Shown here one piece after another: positions 39,354 through 39,398 of a stretch of 39,398 nt of DNA. How positions within the stretch are numbered: the stretch's first letter is position 1; the number at the start of each line of letters is the position of its first letter. Below the pieces are notes generated by a model. That model was not told the origin of the DNA. It saw only the letters and a program-made list of their open reading frames with translations, and searched no databases. Source of the stretch: Nostoc sp. NMS2 (GTDB lineage Bacteria > Cyanobacteriota > Cyanobacteriia > Cyanobacteriales > Nostocaceae); assembly GCF_017115105.1 (NCBI RefSeq), contig NZ_JABXKH010000150.1, positions 1 through 39,398 of the forward strand, written 5' to 3'. The position numbers and the translations under genes were made by a program.

Positions 39354-39398
39354 ATGACAACAACCTTACAACAGCGCTCAAGCGCCAACGTATGGGAT
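39354..39398 (+). CDS. psbA: Photosystem II D1 protein, 5' end only
   Basis: The last 45 bp encode MTTTLQQRSSANVWD, which is the conserved N-terminus of cyanobacterial D1, the reaction-centre subunit that binds the Mn cluster and QB. The gene is cut by the window edge after 15 codons, so D1 form and the rest of the sequence cannot be judged. Residue 15 is Asp where I recall Glu in many Nostoc D1 copies, which may mark a particular psbA paralogue. Confidence 0.9.
   Translation, partial: MTTTLQQRSSANVWD

Overview
The window reads as chromosomal DNA of a filamentous cyanobacterium of the Nostoc type (Nostocales). The evidence is direct: petL (cytochrome b6f) and the first 15 codons of psbA (photosystem II D1) are present. 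HIP1 octamers (GCGATCGC) occur throughout, heptanucleotide tandem repeats lie between genes, and many short palindromic and G-rich dispersed repeats fill the intergenic space. Most genes are conserved housekeeping genes on both strands in short or single-gene units.

Left part (1-9 kb): an FMN-dependent L-lactate/glycolate oxidase-type enzyme, an Rpn/PD-(D/E)XK-like protein with a 12-bp tandem repeat, an M48 metallopeptidase, murA (peptidoglycan), tRNA-Leu(CAG), a SpoU/TrmH rRNA methyltransferase, and a tyrosine phenol-lyase-type enzyme that would easily be mislabelled tryptophanase. Middle-left (9-17 kb): a 45-residue membrane peptide, a small SLH-like secreted protein, a Uma2 nuclease-fold protein, aroB (shikimate pathway), petL, bioB (biotin), a GNAT acetyltransferase, a small secreted protein, an SMI1/KNR4 protein and SelO (protein AMPylase).

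Accessory stretch (17-21.6 kb): a short, apparently truncated TIR protein, a histidine phosphatase, an MsbA-type ABC exporter, then a decayed toxin-antitoxin patch. That patch holds an antitoxin with an internal stop and an ORF that looks like an antitoxin fused in frame to the C-terminal half of a RelE/ParE toxin. It is bracketed by two ~90-bp direct copies of the start of the ABC exporter gene.

Right part (21.6-39.4 kb): a PRC-barrel protein and smc (head domain with a long repeat-derived in-frame insertion), a PD-(D/E)XK-like protein, a BON-domain protein, an RNase D-type exonuclease, a TPR protein, a PNPOx-family flavoprotein, cysE, a secreted protein, an XRE regulator with a coiled-coil partner, a DUF3352-type protein carrying the same repeat insertion as smc, a rhodanese, hrcA, a membrane protein, and psbA at the right edge.

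The most unusual content is repeat biology. Two small non-autonomous elements are each flanked by a perfect 10-bp target-site duplication (30381-30512 and 32742-33009). One dispersed repeat has entered two unrelated proteins in the same reading frame, and a second palindromic repeat has entered smc twice. murA appears to start at a non-canonical ATC codon behind a perfect Shine-Dalgarno sequence. No CRISPR array, rRNA, prophage or complete defence system was seen.
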